NCBI GenBank assembly: GCA_034669965.1
Contig: JAXMOK010000003.1
Span: 1 to 64,000, forward strand
DNA: 64,000 bases
Source: HXMU1420-13 sp034669965
GTDB lineage: Bacteria; Bacteroidota; Rhodothermia; Balneolales; Balneolaceae
Direction: 5' to 3'
Below, piece after piece: positions 1 to 7,506 of this stretch; the stretch's first letter is position 1, and the number at the start of each line of letters is the position of its first letter. Both the position numbers and the translations under genes were made by a program. The notes beneath the pieces were generated by a model that was not told the DNA's origin, did no database searches, and saw only the letters and a list, made by a program, of their open reading frames with translations.

Positions 1-39
1 TTAAAAAATACAAACTGACCAAAACTCCTTCCCTCGTTT

Positions 40-128
40 GCATAACAAGCGTTTCAAGCGGACTCGGACGGAGTTCGGGTCTTTAATTTTAACCCCAGGC
101 TCGCCGCTTAAACGCCGGGTCGTTATGT
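40..128 (+). repeat. attC site 1 (compact form)
   Basis: Bounded by GCATAAC (40-46) and GTTATGT (122-128). It lacks the 18-19 nt block with a CCCC-GA-GGGG mini-hairpin that nearly all other sites carry between GCGTTT and CAAGCGG, so it is only 89 bp. It closes a cassette of which only bases 1-39 are in view. Confidence 0.9.
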
Positions 129-445
129 GCCCGGTCAGGCTATTCCTTTTGGTGTTGGGCTTTTGGGTAATTCGCTCTTCAATTTCTGCTAAGTAAATGT
201 GTCGCCGCTGTTGGTGGTGTGCCCCTTTTTTCGCGGGTAATTTGCGCTCTTGGTTTTTTGGGGCTGTTTAAAGCGGTTGGCTTTCTTCATTTTTTCCCAA
301 TTCCCGCAGCGCTCGGGGCGTTGTTGCTTGGCTCCTGCTCCACAGTTCCAGTTTAGCCTGTCCGGGAAACGTACAAAAATATCAGCTTGCGCTAGTCGGT
401 TGCTTTTGCCACATTTAGGGGCAGCTTGGGCGTGGGTCAGTTTTC
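129..445 (+). other. Non-coding integron cassette, copy A
   Basis: This 324-bp cassette has no convincing gene. The one long + frame (250-495) runs into the next attC, and its C-terminal part is not kept in the duplicate cassette at 2566-2880 because of an A-run indel (GTACAAAAATATC against GTACAAAATATC). The two copies agree closely over roughly the first 130 and last 130 bp and differ in about 50 bp in the middle. No promoter or terminator was recognised. It could encode an RNA or serve as spacer; function is unknown. Confidence 0.7.
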
Positions 446-553
446 ACATAACAAGCGTTTCCCCGAGGGGATCTTCGACAAGCGGACTCGGTTAGGGTTC
501 GGAACTTTAATAACAAAAACCAGACTCGCCGCTTAAACGCCGGGTCGTTATGC
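446..553 (+). repeat. attC site 2
   Basis: Inverse core ACATAAC (446-452) and core GTTATGC (547-553), 108 bp. The arms GCGTTT/AAACGC and AAGCGG/CCGCTT can pair to form the stem. Confidence 0.9.
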
Positions 554-564
554 CTAATTACAGA

Positions 565-1266
565 ATGAGATTCTTATACTTCCTTTCGCTTTTTGTATTT
601 GTCCATTGCACTATCAACGTGCAAGATATTCAGACAATTGAGATATCCGATTACTCTGATCCAGGAAAAAATGAAAAGCTAGCTTCCGAACTACTCTACT
701 ATTCTCCTGAATATTTTGCGTTTAATATACCCTCTTATAATTCTTCTACATCTTCTGGAATTAAAATGAGTATGTACACCACAAGTTCGAATGAAAACCC
801 TTTCTTTCGTATTAATTATGACAAAACGATTTCTAGCATTGTAGAAAACATCGATAGTCTTAAACTAGGTTTTGACGAGTTTATACCTCAACTTTCTGCT
901 GATCACGTTGCACATCAGGAAGCTTTTTCAAACTTGAAACCAGAGGGTGAAGAATGGTTTAAAAACTTTTTTATAACTTCTGCTGAAGAAATACTTAAGA
1001 ATGTATCTGAAGAGTTACAATCACAGGCTACACCTGATCAGGTTGAGGGAATTAAAACACAGATATCTCAAAATTTTGGGGAGTTGCAACACATTGAATT
1101 TTTGAGACCACAATATTATCGGAGCTTCAGTATTTATCCAGAATCCATCGCCTTATTCTATGATTGCACCTTTTCATCTGAAAAGAAAATCATGACAAAA
1201 ATTAATTTCATAGAAAAGGATGGACAATGGTTGGTGCTAGCTTTTTCATTCACGCCTGTATATTAG
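565..1266 (+). CDS. Integron cassette protein, putative lipoprotein/exported, unknown function
   Basis: The product is about 233 residues. I chose ATG 565 because the hydrophobic stretch MRFLYFLSLFVFVHC then begins cleanly; an upstream in-frame ATG at 550 lies inside the attC core GTTATGC and would add five residues. The Cys at the end of the hydrophobic core could be a lipidation site, but the -1 residue is His, so the lipobox is poor. The rest is soluble and mixed alpha/beta, with a C-terminal strand-rich part (FYDCTF, INFIEKDGQWLV) like small export-linked DUF proteins. No family was recognised. The stop codon abuts attC 3. Confidence 0.75.
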   Translation: MRFLYFLSLFVFVHCTINVQDIQTIEISDYSDPGKNEKLASELLYYSPEYFAFNIPSYNSSTSSGIKMSMYTTSSNENPFFRINYDKTISSIVENIDSLKLGFDEFIPQLSADHVAHQEAFSNLKPEGEEWFKNFFITSAEEILKNVSEELQSQATPDQVEGIKTQISQNFGELQHIEFLRPQYYRSFSIYPESIALFYDCTFSSEKKIMTKINFIEKDGQWLVLAFSFTPVY

Positions 1267-1374
1267 GCATAACAAGCGTTTCCCCGAGGGGATCTTCTAC
1301 AAGCGGACTCGGTTAGGGTTCGAAACTTTAATAACTAAAACCAGACTCGCCGCTTAAACGCTGGGTCGTTAGGC
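1267..1374 (+). repeat. attC site 3
   Basis: Inverse core GCATAAC (1267-1273) and core GTTAGGC (1368-1374), 108 bp, standard form. The inverse core pairs with the GTTATGC that opens the same cassette at 547, as expected for a once-circular cassette. Confidence 0.9.
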
Positions 1375-1380
1375 TTAACA

Positions 1381-1863
1381 ATGAATCACTATTTTCTCCT
1401 TTTTATTGTGATACTGTTGTCTACAGGAAATGCAATAGCTCAAAATCGTCATTGGAAAGTAGGCATATTTGAATATGAAGGGTTTCCTTTAATGTTAAGA
1501 GCTCCAGACGGATTGAAGTATGACGAACTAAAAGAAATCTACCCTAAGTTTATTTCGTTGACTCATCATTTAAGCAACGTAAAAGATAATGGTTTTCCAG
1601 AAGATGTTTACAACGAGTCCCTATTTGATTTTGATAATCAAGTTGTAAAATCTATCGAGGACGATGGTTCTGGAATAACAGTATTAGTAGAAACATTTGC
1701 AGGAAGACGAATATACTATATGTATTCAAAAACTGATTTCGATCCTGGTTTATTAAAAAAAGAATTGAACAGAAAATTCCCAGAACATCGAATTGAAATC
1801 GATTCAAGAATGGATAATGAGTGGTCATTCATAAAAAATTATGCAAATGATTGGAAATTTTAA
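1381..1863 (+). CDS. Integron cassette protein with signal peptide, unknown function
   Basis: 160 residues beginning with a clear Sec signal peptide (MNHYFLLFIVILLSTGNAIA, then Q). The mature part has about 140 residues and no cysteines, with mixed charged and aromatic residues. It is the only gene of its cassette, ATG 6 bp after the core, stop just before the inverse core of attC 4. Probably periplasmic or surface exposed. No known family was recognised. Confidence 0.75.
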   Translation: MNHYFLLFIVILLSTGNAIAQNRHWKVGIFEYEGFPLMLRAPDGLKYDELKEIYPKFISLTHHLSNVKDNGFPEDVYNESLFDFDNQVVKSIEDDGSGITVLVETFAGRRIYYMYSKTDFDPGLLKKELNRKFPEHRIEIDSRMDNEWSFIKNYANDWKF

Positions 1864-1971
1864 GCCTAACAAGCGTTTCCCCGTGGGGATCTTCGACAAG
1901 CGGACTCGGACGGAGTTCGGTACTTTAATAATTAAAACCAGACTCGCCGCTTAAACGCCGGGTCGTTATAA
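1864..1971 (+). repeat. attC site 4
   Basis: Inverse core GCCTAAC (1864-1870) and core GTTATAA (1965-1971), 108 bp, standard form with CCCCGTGGGG in the left arm. Confidence 0.9.
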
Positions 1972-2463
1972 GGCAAAAGAATCAAGCCACGAAGAAAAGA
2001 ACTTACAGATCTTGCTACCGGAATAGCTTCAAAGTTTATTTCCAGAAATAATGATCTACATGGTTATTGGGCTTTAGGAATATTATTTAAAGATTTAGAA
2101 AAGGTTGGAGGAACCACACTTTCATTAGATCTCTTGACAAAACAAGGTGCTCCTGACATAAAAAATGTAAACAAAGTTTCTAGTGAATTTGGTGATTACC
2201 TTGGCCAACAATTGAAGCAAAGAGGTTTCCGTAAATCACAAGTTCAGGAAGCTATTCTTTCAATTGCATTTGATGTTACACCTTCGAAAGAACATTTAAA
2301 TGTGATTAAAACAACTGTGCGTGGAAAACCATTTACGTGCAGTGTGAAATTGTTAGATGATCTTGGACATATTCATCGTTTTACTGCAAAAGGATGGTGT
2401 AGTAAACATAACCCAAGTAAAGAATTAAGAAGTGCAAGAATCCTTAGTCTATTTGCCTTTTAA
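1972..2463 (+). CDS. Integron cassette protein, unknown family, no canonical start codon
   Basis: The frame is open and protein-like from 1972 to the TAA at 2463 (about 163 codons), but it has no ATG or GTG near its beginning; an in-frame TAA at 1969-1971 lies at the attC junction. The first downstream conventional candidate is TTG 2134, which would discard a well-formed N-terminal segment (PRRKELTDLATGIASKFISR, then NNDLHGYW). From memory, an RRKxL...FxSRNNDxxGYW start is typical of a hypothetical family common in integron cassettes. Either a rare start (ATC 1981 or an ATA) is used or the start codon was lost. No catalytic motif was seen. Confidence 0.6.
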   Translation, partial: GKRIKPRRKELTDLATGIASKFISRNNDLHGYWALGILFKDLEKVGGTTLSLDLLTKQGAPDIKNVNKVSSEFGDYLGQQLKQRGFRKSQVQEAILSIAFDVTPSKEHLNVIKTTVRGKPFTCSVKLLDDLGHIHRFTAKGWCSKHNPSKELRSARILSLFAF

Positions 2464-2565
2464 CAAGCGTTTCCCCGAGGGGATCTTCGACAAGCGGACT
2501 CGGACGGAGTTCGGAACTTTAATAAATCAAACCAGACTCGCCGCTTAAACGCCGGGTCGTTATGT
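2458..2565 (+). repeat. attC site 5
   Basis: Inverse core TTTTAAC (2458-2464) and core GTTATGT (2559-2565), 108 bp. The inverse core overlaps the stop codon of the preceding gene. Its pairing with the cassette-opening core GTTATAA has one mismatch. Confidence 0.88.
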
Positions 2566-2880
2566 GCCCGGTCAGGCTATTCCTTTTGGTGTTGGGCTTT
2601 TGGGTAATTCGTTTTTCAATTTCTGCTAAGTAAATGTGTCGCCGCTGTTGGTGGTGTGCCCCTTTTTTCGCGGGTAATTTGCGCTCTTGGTTTTTTAAAA
2701 CTATTTAAAGCGGTCGGCTTCTGTGTTGTTTTCCAATTCCCGCAGCGCTCGGGACTTTGTTACTTGGCTCCTACTCCACAGTTCCAGTTTAGCCTGTCCG
2801 GGAAACGTACAAAATATCAGCTTGCGCTAGTCCATTGCTTTTGCCACATTTAGGGGCAGCTTGTTGGTGGGTCAGTTTTC
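2566..2880 (+). other. Non-coding integron cassette, copy B
   Basis: Near duplicate of the cassette at 129-445, about 322 bp, starting with the same GTGCCCGGTCAGGCTATTCC. The middle part differs (TTTTTTAAAACTATTTAAAG in place of TTTTTTGGGGCTGTTTAAAG, and more after that). A 65-codon + frame (2656-2853) is not conserved with copy A and is probably chance. Confidence 0.7.
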
Positions 2881-2988
2881 ACATAACAAGCGTTTCCCCG
2901 AGGGGATCTTCGACAAACGGACTCGGTTAGGGTTCGAAACTTTAATAAATTAAACCAGACTCGCCGCTTAAACGCAGGGTCGTTAGGT
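2881..2988 (+). repeat. attC site 6
   Basis: Inverse core ACATAAC (2881-2887) and core GTTAGGT (2982-2988), 108 bp, standard form. It closes the second copy of the non-coding cassette. Confidence 0.9.
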
Positions 2989-2999
2989 AAATGACTTAA

Positions 3000-3371
3000 A
3001 TGAATAATCAATTCAATAAATGGGTTAGAGTACTTTTACTCTGTTTAATTCCAGTTCATTTTCTAGGGTTTATCTATCAATTTATTTTTGGATTTGTGTT
3101 CTCAGGGCTAGCACTGGCTTTAGATTCTAATTTCCCGTCATTTATCTATTTCCCATTACTCTCTGCTCTATCACTGGTAAGTATCTATTTTTTATTTGCA
3201 ATATTGAATCTCAAGAAATTTGGATTCTGGGGTTTTATATTGACACAAATGTTGATCTTACTTATAAGCGTGTTAATACGAGACTGGGCAATTTCAATTG
3301 CATATGCGTTCTTTTTTGTCATTACTCTATTTGCATTTCAAATTGAAAAAAAGAAAAAATTATGGGCATAG
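3000..3371 (+). CDS. Integron cassette small membrane protein
   Basis: 123 residues with about four predicted hydrophobic segments (near residues 8-32, 45-70, 75-92 and 95-115) and a basic C-terminus (EKKKKLWA), so the tail is likely cytoplasmic. No family was recognised. Single gene of its cassette; attC 6 precedes it by 11 bp. Small membrane proteins are common cargo of chromosomal integrons. Confidence 0.7.
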   Translation: MNNQFNKWVRVLLLCLIPVHFLGFIYQFIFGFVFSGLALALDSNFPSFIYFPLLSALSLVSIYFLFAILNLKKFGFWGFILTQMLILLISVLIRDWAISIAYAFFFVITLFAFQIEKKKKLWA

Positions 3372-3387
3372 TTAACACTTATTATTT

Positions 3388-3495
3388 ACCTAACAAGCGT
3401 TTCCCCGAGGGGATCTTCGACAAGCGGACTCGGACGGAGTTCGGAACTTTAATTTAAATAACTCGGCTCGCCGCTTAAACGCCGGGTCGTTATGT
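3388..3495 (+). repeat. attC site 7
   Basis: Inverse core ACCTAAC (3388-3394) and core GTTATGT (3489-3495), 108 bp. Complementarity with the cassette start at 2982 reaches 11 bp (GTTAGGTAAAT against ATTTACCTAAC). Confidence 0.9.
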
Positions 3496-3514
3496 GCCTT
3501 AATTCCATTAAAAG

Positions 3515-3949
3515 ATGACTTTATCCAAAAAACTCGATCAATTTGTTTCAGTTTATATGGAATTTCTAAACTCGAATAAGTTCCAAGTCATAAATGAAAT
3601 GAATTCTGGAATGGGTTGTTTTATTGATTACTCAAATGAGTTTCTTTGTTTTAGATTTATAAATGATCGAGGAATATGTGAAGTACTAATCGGTGGTCAA
3701 AATAATCGAGCTAACTTGGATTTTTTTGATATTGATTCTATTCGAATTTTGGTTTTAAAACTGAATGGAAAATTGTCCAAAAAGCACCTTGAAACTACTT
3801 TTTTATACTCTTGGGAGGATAATTTTAAATGGATCGTTTCCAATTATTCTATTCTAGTGAAATCATTTTCAAGGAACGAGGTTATTCAAACAAAACAAGC
3901 TTTAAATGAAATACGAGTTACTCGTACAAAAATTCAAACAGGCACCTAA
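3515..3949 (+). CDS. Integron cassette protein, unknown function
   Basis: 144 residues, soluble, no signal peptide and no metal or nucleotide-binding motif. Rich in Asn, Phe and Ile, with alternating strands and helices and a final basic helix. The low GC content resembles the other cassettes rather than the core genes to the right. Starts at ATG 20 bp after the attC core; the stop overlaps the inverse core of attC 8. No family was recognised. Confidence 0.65.
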   Translation: MTLSKKLDQFVSVYMEFLNSNKFQVINEMNSGMGCFIDYSNEFLCFRFINDRGICEVLIGGQNNRANLDFFDIDSIRILVLKLNGKLSKKHLETTFLYSWEDNFKWIVSNYSILVKSFSRNEVIQTKQALNEIRVTRTKIQTGT

Positions 3950-4051
3950 CAAGCGTTTCCCCGAGGGGATCTTCGACAAGCGGACTCGGACGCGGTTCGT
4001 GTCTTTAATTTTAAAAACCAGGCTCGCCGCTTAAACGCCGGGTCGTTAGGC
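3944..4051 (+). repeat. attC site 8
   Basis: Inverse core ACCTAAC (3944-3950) and core GTTAGGC (4045-4051), 108 bp, standard form. The inverse core overlaps the stop codon of the preceding gene. Confidence 0.9.
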
Positions 4052-4127
4052 AACTTAAACGTGAATTGGTTCCTTTAATTTGTTTCGGTACATTAATAGT
4101 GTTTTAAAAATCTTTATATGTACTTAT

Positions 4128-4412
4128 ATGAATATTTCTATCTCTAAAGATATTGAGCCACTTTCTGAGTTTCGCAAGAAATCCGCTGATTTCGTAAAGC
4201 GCTTAAAAAAAGAAAAACAGCCGATTGTTTTAACCCAACATGGGAAAAGTGCTGCTGTTTTGATGGATGTATCTGAGTATGAACGCATTTCCAAGAAAAT
4301 GGAAATGTTAGAAGATCTACTTGAGGCAAAACAACAAGTGGAGCAAGGCAATACTTTTACTATGCCAGAAGCGAAAAAGCGAATTGAAGAACATCTTTCT
4401 AAATGGAAGTAA
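4128..4412 (+). CDS. Phd/YefM-family antitoxin (cassette TA pair)
   Basis: 94 residues from ATG 4128; a longer TTG start at 4080 would add a hydrophobic leader not seen in the family. The N-terminal half matches the Phd/YefM fold (SEFRKKSADFVKRLKKEKQP, then IVLTQHGKSAAVLMDVSEYE), the DNA-binding dimer domain; the acidic/helical C-terminus would wrap the toxin. It overlaps the downstream toxin by 10 bp, the usual antitoxin-first coupling. Likely represses its own promoter together with the toxin. Confidence 0.88.
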   Translation: MNISISKDIEPLSEFRKKSADFVKRLKKEKQPIVLTQHGKSAAVLMDVSEYERISKKMEMLEDLLEAKQQVEQGNTFTMPEAKKRIEEHLSKWK

Positions 4413-4693
4413 TTTTTACAAATCGTTTTTTGACCCGAGTTGAAGAATGTACAGATTACATTGCATTAGATGATATTTCTACTGCCTTAAAATGGGCTGA
4501 GGGTGTTTTCAAGCATTGCGAGCAATTAAGTGCTCAACCAGAAAGTGGAAGAATGGTTCCTGAATTTAACCGAGCAGAAATAAAGGAATTAATTCATGGG
4601 AATTATCGATTGGTGTATGAGCTTAAATCTAACCGCATTGATATGCTTACAATCTGGAATGTTCGTCAATCTTTACCTCAAAAACATCACTAA
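4403..4693 (+). CDS. ParE/RelE-superfamily toxin (cassette TA pair)
   Basis: 96 residues of the RelE/ParE fold: an N-terminal strand and helices, then the compact core with EIKELIHGNYRLVYELKSN and the final strand DMLTIWNVRQSL. The R and Y in GNYRLVYE match the ParE type better than the mRNA-cleaving RelE type, but the target (gyrase or ribosome) cannot be told from sequence alone. Partner of the Phd-like antitoxin just upstream. Such pairs stabilise large integron arrays against cassette loss. Confidence 0.86.
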   Translation: MEVIFTNRFLTRVEECTDYIALDDISTALKWAEGVFKHCEQLSAQPESGRMVPEFNRAEIKELIHGNYRLVYELKSNRIDMLTIWNVRQSLPQKHH

Positions 4694-4698
4694 CGGTT

Positions 4699-4806
4699 GC
4701 CAAACAAGCGTTTCCCCGAGGGGATCTTCGACAAGCGGACTCGAACGCGGTTCGGAACAATAATAATTCTAACTCGGCTCGCCGCTTAAACGCAGGGTCG
4801 TTAGGT
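4699..4806 (+). repeat. attC site 9
   Basis: Inverse core GCCAAAC (4699-4705) and core GTTAGGT (4800-4806), 108 bp. The inverse core carries an A where YYYAAC predicts T, a single mismatch against its cassette's opening core. Confidence 0.87.
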
Positions 4807-4813
4807 GGCTTTC

Positions 4814-5494
4814 ATGTGGAAAAGATTTCTTAAATCGAAAAGAATGGATTTTAATACATTAGGTAAATCTTGGGAGGTAACGTCTGAATTGAACGAACTT
4901 CCTCCAAGTACAATCAATTCTGATATTGTTGAAGTAGAAAAACATCTTGATCAAACTCTTCCTGAAAGTCTTAAGAAATTATACACAATAACCAATGGCC
5001 CTTCATTGCTTGAGGGCAATTTGAACATCGTGCCCCTCAAATCTGACGATTTTTCGAATCTATCTCAGTTTAGCACGCAACTCAAAAAGTGGGGAAAGCA
5101 AATCCCACATGAAGTTTTAGCATTTGCAGATGATGGCAGCGATGGCACTTTTGGAATATGGTTGGAAAAAAATGAACTTTCTGATTCTCCTATAATTGAG
5201 ATTGGTGAGTCAATTGATTCGCCTTGTTTATCTCTGGCAGGTACATCTCTACTTAACTTTTTACTAGGATGGACAGCCTATTATTTCTTACTGTGTGAGG
5301 TAGATGCTGAAGCATTAGATATTATTCAGCTTCCAAAAGAGCTGCGATTTGATGCTTCAGAATTGGATGATGAACATTTTGGTGCAATACGAAAATGGGC
5401 TGATCCCAAACTTCCAGATTTTTATCCAGACCCGTATGTTCAAAAATTAAACACACAAACTATTAGAGAATTGCTTAAGCGTTCCGCCACCTAA
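4814..5494 (+). CDS. SMI1/KNR4 (SUKH) family protein in integron cassette
   Basis: About 226 residues from ATG 4814; a GTG at 4805 overlaps the attC core. The pattern IVEVEKHLDQTLPESLKKLY followed by TITNGPSLL, and later LAFADDGSDGTFGIWL, fits the SMI1/KNR4 (SUKH) fold: VEKxLGxxLPxxLKxLY...NG at the start, then a DGxGNxxxxxL-like segment. SUKH proteins are frequent immunity proteins for polymorphic toxins, but no toxin is encoded in this cassette, so it may be an orphan immunity gene or have another binding role. Family call fairly firm, role inferred. Confidence 0.72.
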   Translation: MWKRFLKSKRMDFNTLGKSWEVTSELNELPPSTINSDIVEVEKHLDQTLPESLKKLYTITNGPSLLEGNLNIVPLKSDDFSNLSQFSTQLKKWGKQIPHEVLAFADDGSDGTFGIWLEKNELSDSPIIEIGESIDSPCLSLAGTSLLNFLLGWTAYYFLLCEVDAEALDIIQLPKELRFDASELDDEHFGAIRKWADPKLPDFYPDPYVQKLNTQTIRELLKRSAT

Positions 5495-5628
5495 CAAGCG
5501 TTTTCCCATGGGGATCTTCGACAAGCGGACTCGGTTAGGGTTCGCACTTGGGCTTGTGAACAATAAAATTATTCAGTTACTTCAACAAAAACCAAGACCT
5601 GCGCCGCTTAAACGCGGGGTCGTTATGC
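5489..5628 (+). repeat. attC site 10 (long, chimeric form)
   Basis: Inverse core ACCTAAC (5489-5495) and core GTTATGC (5622-5628), 140 bp. The left arm is the standard type with the CCCATGGGG mini-hairpin, but the loop (starting GGCTTGTGAACAATAAAATT) and the CCTGCGCC right arm match attC 12 instead. It looks like a recombinant between two attC types. Confidence 0.87.
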
Positions 5629-5680
5629 CTTCATAAAACAATGATGTTGCATGGATACCGTTAATCCATTAATTTTATGG

Positions 5681-5971
5681 ATGATCAAATCATTCAGAGA
5701 TAAGGCTACATCAGATCTGTTTCATGGAATTTCGAGCAGTAAAGTTCGAAAACTACCAACTCATATCCTTGATTCAGCGATTTACAAATTGGATATACTG
5801 AACGCGGCTACTTCTTTAGATGATTTACGATCACCTCCAGGCAACAGATTAGAGGCACTGCGTGGAGATTATAAAGGATATCACAGTATTCGAATTAATG
5901 CCCAATGGAGAATCATTTTTTGTTGGGAAGATTCCAGTGCTTCTAATGTAGCTATTGTTGATTATCATTAA
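5681..5971 (+). CDS. higB: HigB-type toxin (plasmid maintenance killer family)
   Basis: 96 residues from ATG 5681 (MIKSFRDKATSDLFHG), the standard beginning of the HigB/RelE killer family; an upstream in-frame ATG at 5651 adds ten atypical residues. Family hallmarks are the KLPTHILDSAIYKLDILNAA helix, the SPPGNRLEALRGDYKGYHSI segment and RINAQWRIIFCW near the end. HigB is a ribosome-dependent mRNA interferase. Toxin-first order with the HigA antitoxin 14 bp downstream is as known for higBA. Confidence 0.92.
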   Translation: MIKSFRDKATSDLFHGISSSKVRKLPTHILDSAIYKLDILNAATSLDDLRSPPGNRLEALRGDYKGYHSIRINAQWRIIFCWEDSSASNVAIVDYH

Positions 5972-5985
5972 AAAAGGTGAAACCT

Positions 5986-6276
5986 ATGATTCCACAAAAC
6001 AGAGTAACCACACATCCCGGTACGATTCTACTCAAAGAGTATCTTGAACCCATGGGATTAACACAAAAAGAATTAGCAGATCATCTGGAGATTCCTATCC
6101 AGCGTGTTAATGAAATTGTTCGGGGAAAAAGAGGCATTTCTTCGGATACAGCTTGGCTGCTATCGAAAGCATTAAATACCTCTCCTGAGTTTTGGTTAAA
6201 TTTACAAGCTATGCATGATTTATCCTCGAATCGTCCAAGCAAAGAAATTACTCCACTCAAAGCAATTCAGGCATAA
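5986..6276 (+). CDS. higA: HigA-type antitoxin, XRE-family HTH
   Basis: 96 residues from ATG 5986, preceded by AAAGGTGAAA as a ribosome binding site. Typical HigA: HPGTILLKEYLEPMGLTQKE, then an XRE helix-turn-helix with QRVNEIVRGKRGISSDTAWL and the SPEFWLNLQAMHDL tail. It neutralises HigB and represses the operon. The stop TAA merges into attC 11. The whole pair is a self-contained cassette. Confidence 0.93.
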   Translation: MIPQNRVTTHPGTILLKEYLEPMGLTQKELADHLEIPIQRVNEIVRGKRGISSDTAWLLSKALNTSPEFWLNLQAMHDLSSNRPSKEITPLKAIQA

Positions 6277-6378
6277 CAAGCGTTTCCTCATAGGGATCTT
6301 CGACAAGCGGACTCGAACGCGGTTCGGAACAATAATAATTCTAACTCGACTCGCCGCTTAAACGCGGGGTCGTTATAT
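6271..6378 (+). repeat. attC site 11
   Basis: Inverse core GCATAAC (6271-6277) and core GTTATAT (6372-6378), 108 bp, standard form with a diverged mini-hairpin (CCTCATAGGG). Confidence 0.9.
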
Positions 6379-6395
6379 GCTTCTTTCAATAAATT

Positions 6396-6779
6396 ATGCT
6401 TAGCTCTTTATTATACGTTTGGTATATAAGTTTACCTTTAGTTGTAATAACTGTTGTTGCGTTTTTTAAATGGGTCAGTAAAGAGCCTCTTGTGAAAATT
6501 TCTCTTAAGTATGCATTTACTTGTTTTATTTTCCCGATCCTCTTTTTTTCGACAATTTTGGTGTCTGAAACAGAAATCATAGATGAAATTCTCAAACCAA
6601 TTTTAACATATTGGGTTTATGGGATCCTAATACTACAAATTTTACTGAGTAGCTTTTTTACATGGAAGACCCCCAAAGAAACACGCTTTAGTTTGGTCAT
6701 GGTTTTAATATGGGAGTTCCTATTCAGTATCTATGTTGGATTCATTAGCGCAATGGCTGTAAGCGGTGTTTACCTTTAA
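6396..6779 (+). CDS. Integron cassette small membrane protein
   Basis: 127 residues with four predicted membrane segments (about 5-25, 38-58, 70-90 and 103-123). Start ATG is 17 bp after the attC 11 core. No family was recognised. An overlapping minus frame at 6386-6595 is a shadow. The cassette is closed by the divergent attC 12, which suggests it came from a different attC lineage than its neighbours. Confidence 0.68.
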   Translation: MLSSLLYVWYISLPLVVITVVAFFKWVSKEPLVKISLKYAFTCFIFPILFFSTILVSETEIIDEILKPILTYWVYGILILQILLSSFFTWKTPKETRFSLVMVLIWEFLFSIYVGFISAMAVSGVYL

Positions 6780-6790
6780 TAAGAATAAGC

Positions 6791-6914
6791 ATATAACAAG
6801 CGTTTTCAGTCTGACGCAGGTTGGAATCACTGGAAAGCTTGTGAACAATAAAATTATTTAGTTACTTCAACAAAAACCGAACACCTGCGCCGTTTAAACG
6901 CCGGGTCGTTATGT
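6791..6914 (+). repeat. attC site 12 (divergent type)
   Basis: Inverse core ATATAAC (6791-6797) and core GTTATGT (6908-6914), 124 bp. It lacks the CCCCGAGGGG/AAGCGGACTCG left arm; instead CGCAGGT pairs with ACCTGCG around a loop shared with attC 10. This is the most different complete attC of the array. The cassette ends pair over 11 bp. Confidence 0.87.
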
Positions 6915-6933
6915 AGCTTTTCAACTTGATGCA

Positions 6934-7506
6934 GTGAATAAATTCAAACCTAAATATGATTGGAAGCTTTGGGCTGCTTTTCCTTTTTTTAGTTCTGTAA
7001 TCCCACTAATTGGATTAGAAATTTGGTCTTCTCCATTATCTCAACCAATGCTATTTGTTTCCGCTTTACTGTTGAGTTTAGCCTTAATTTATGTTCCATT
7101 TGTTCTCATTCGGTCTATCGAGTTTGATGATGAGAAATTAAGTGTCAACTATTATCTAAGACCTCGAAAAATAATACACCTTGCTGATATTCAAGATATT
7201 GGTAATAAAACACTGAAAACCAAATCATCAACAATTGTTACCGCTTTTGAAAATTCATTGGAATTCCAAGAATTGATCATTTCGAAATTGAAATTTGATC
7301 AATTAACTAATGAAGTTGTATTTGCAGAACAAATAGAAATTAAAACTTCGATACAAAGTATTCCTGTGCTTGTCGTTGCTTATGTTGTATCGTTTTTCTT
7401 TTATCTCCCAAATGGGTGGTATGAATTAACAGTATTATTTATTTGGGTAATTGTAATTACATTTCTTTATAAATATAATCTTAAACAAGCTAAATCAGCT
7501 ACATAA
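6934..7506 (+). CDS. Integron cassette membrane protein, PH-like domain possible
   Basis: 190 residues from GTG 6934. Two N-terminal membrane helices (about 13-33 and 38-62), a soluble central part with strands (SIEFDDEKLSVNYYLRPRKI, IHLADIQDIG), then two C-terminal helices (about 145-183). Two-helix plus EFDDEKLxV...RPRKIIxLxDI architecture resembles bacterial PH-domain (bPH-like) membrane proteins; this is a weak resemblance. Single gene of the cassette; stop overlaps the inverse core of attC 13. Confidence 0.65.
   Translation: MNKFKPKYDWKLWAAFPFFSSVIPLIGLEIWSSPLSQPMLFVSALLLSLALIYVPFVLIRSIEFDDEKLSVNYYLRPRKIIHLADIQDIGNKTLKTKSSTIVTAFENSLEFQELIISKLKFDQLTNEVVFAEQIEIKTSIQSIPVLVVAYVVSFFFYLPNGWYELTVLFIWVIVITFLYKYNLKQAKSAT

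Noticed and set aside
250..495. 81-codon + frame in the first non-coding cassette
   Set aside because: It reads into the next attC and its frame is not conserved in the duplicate cassette because of an indel.
2656..2853. 65-codon + frame in the second non-coding cassette
   Set aside because: Starts within variable DNA and diverges from the other copy; composition is not protein-like.
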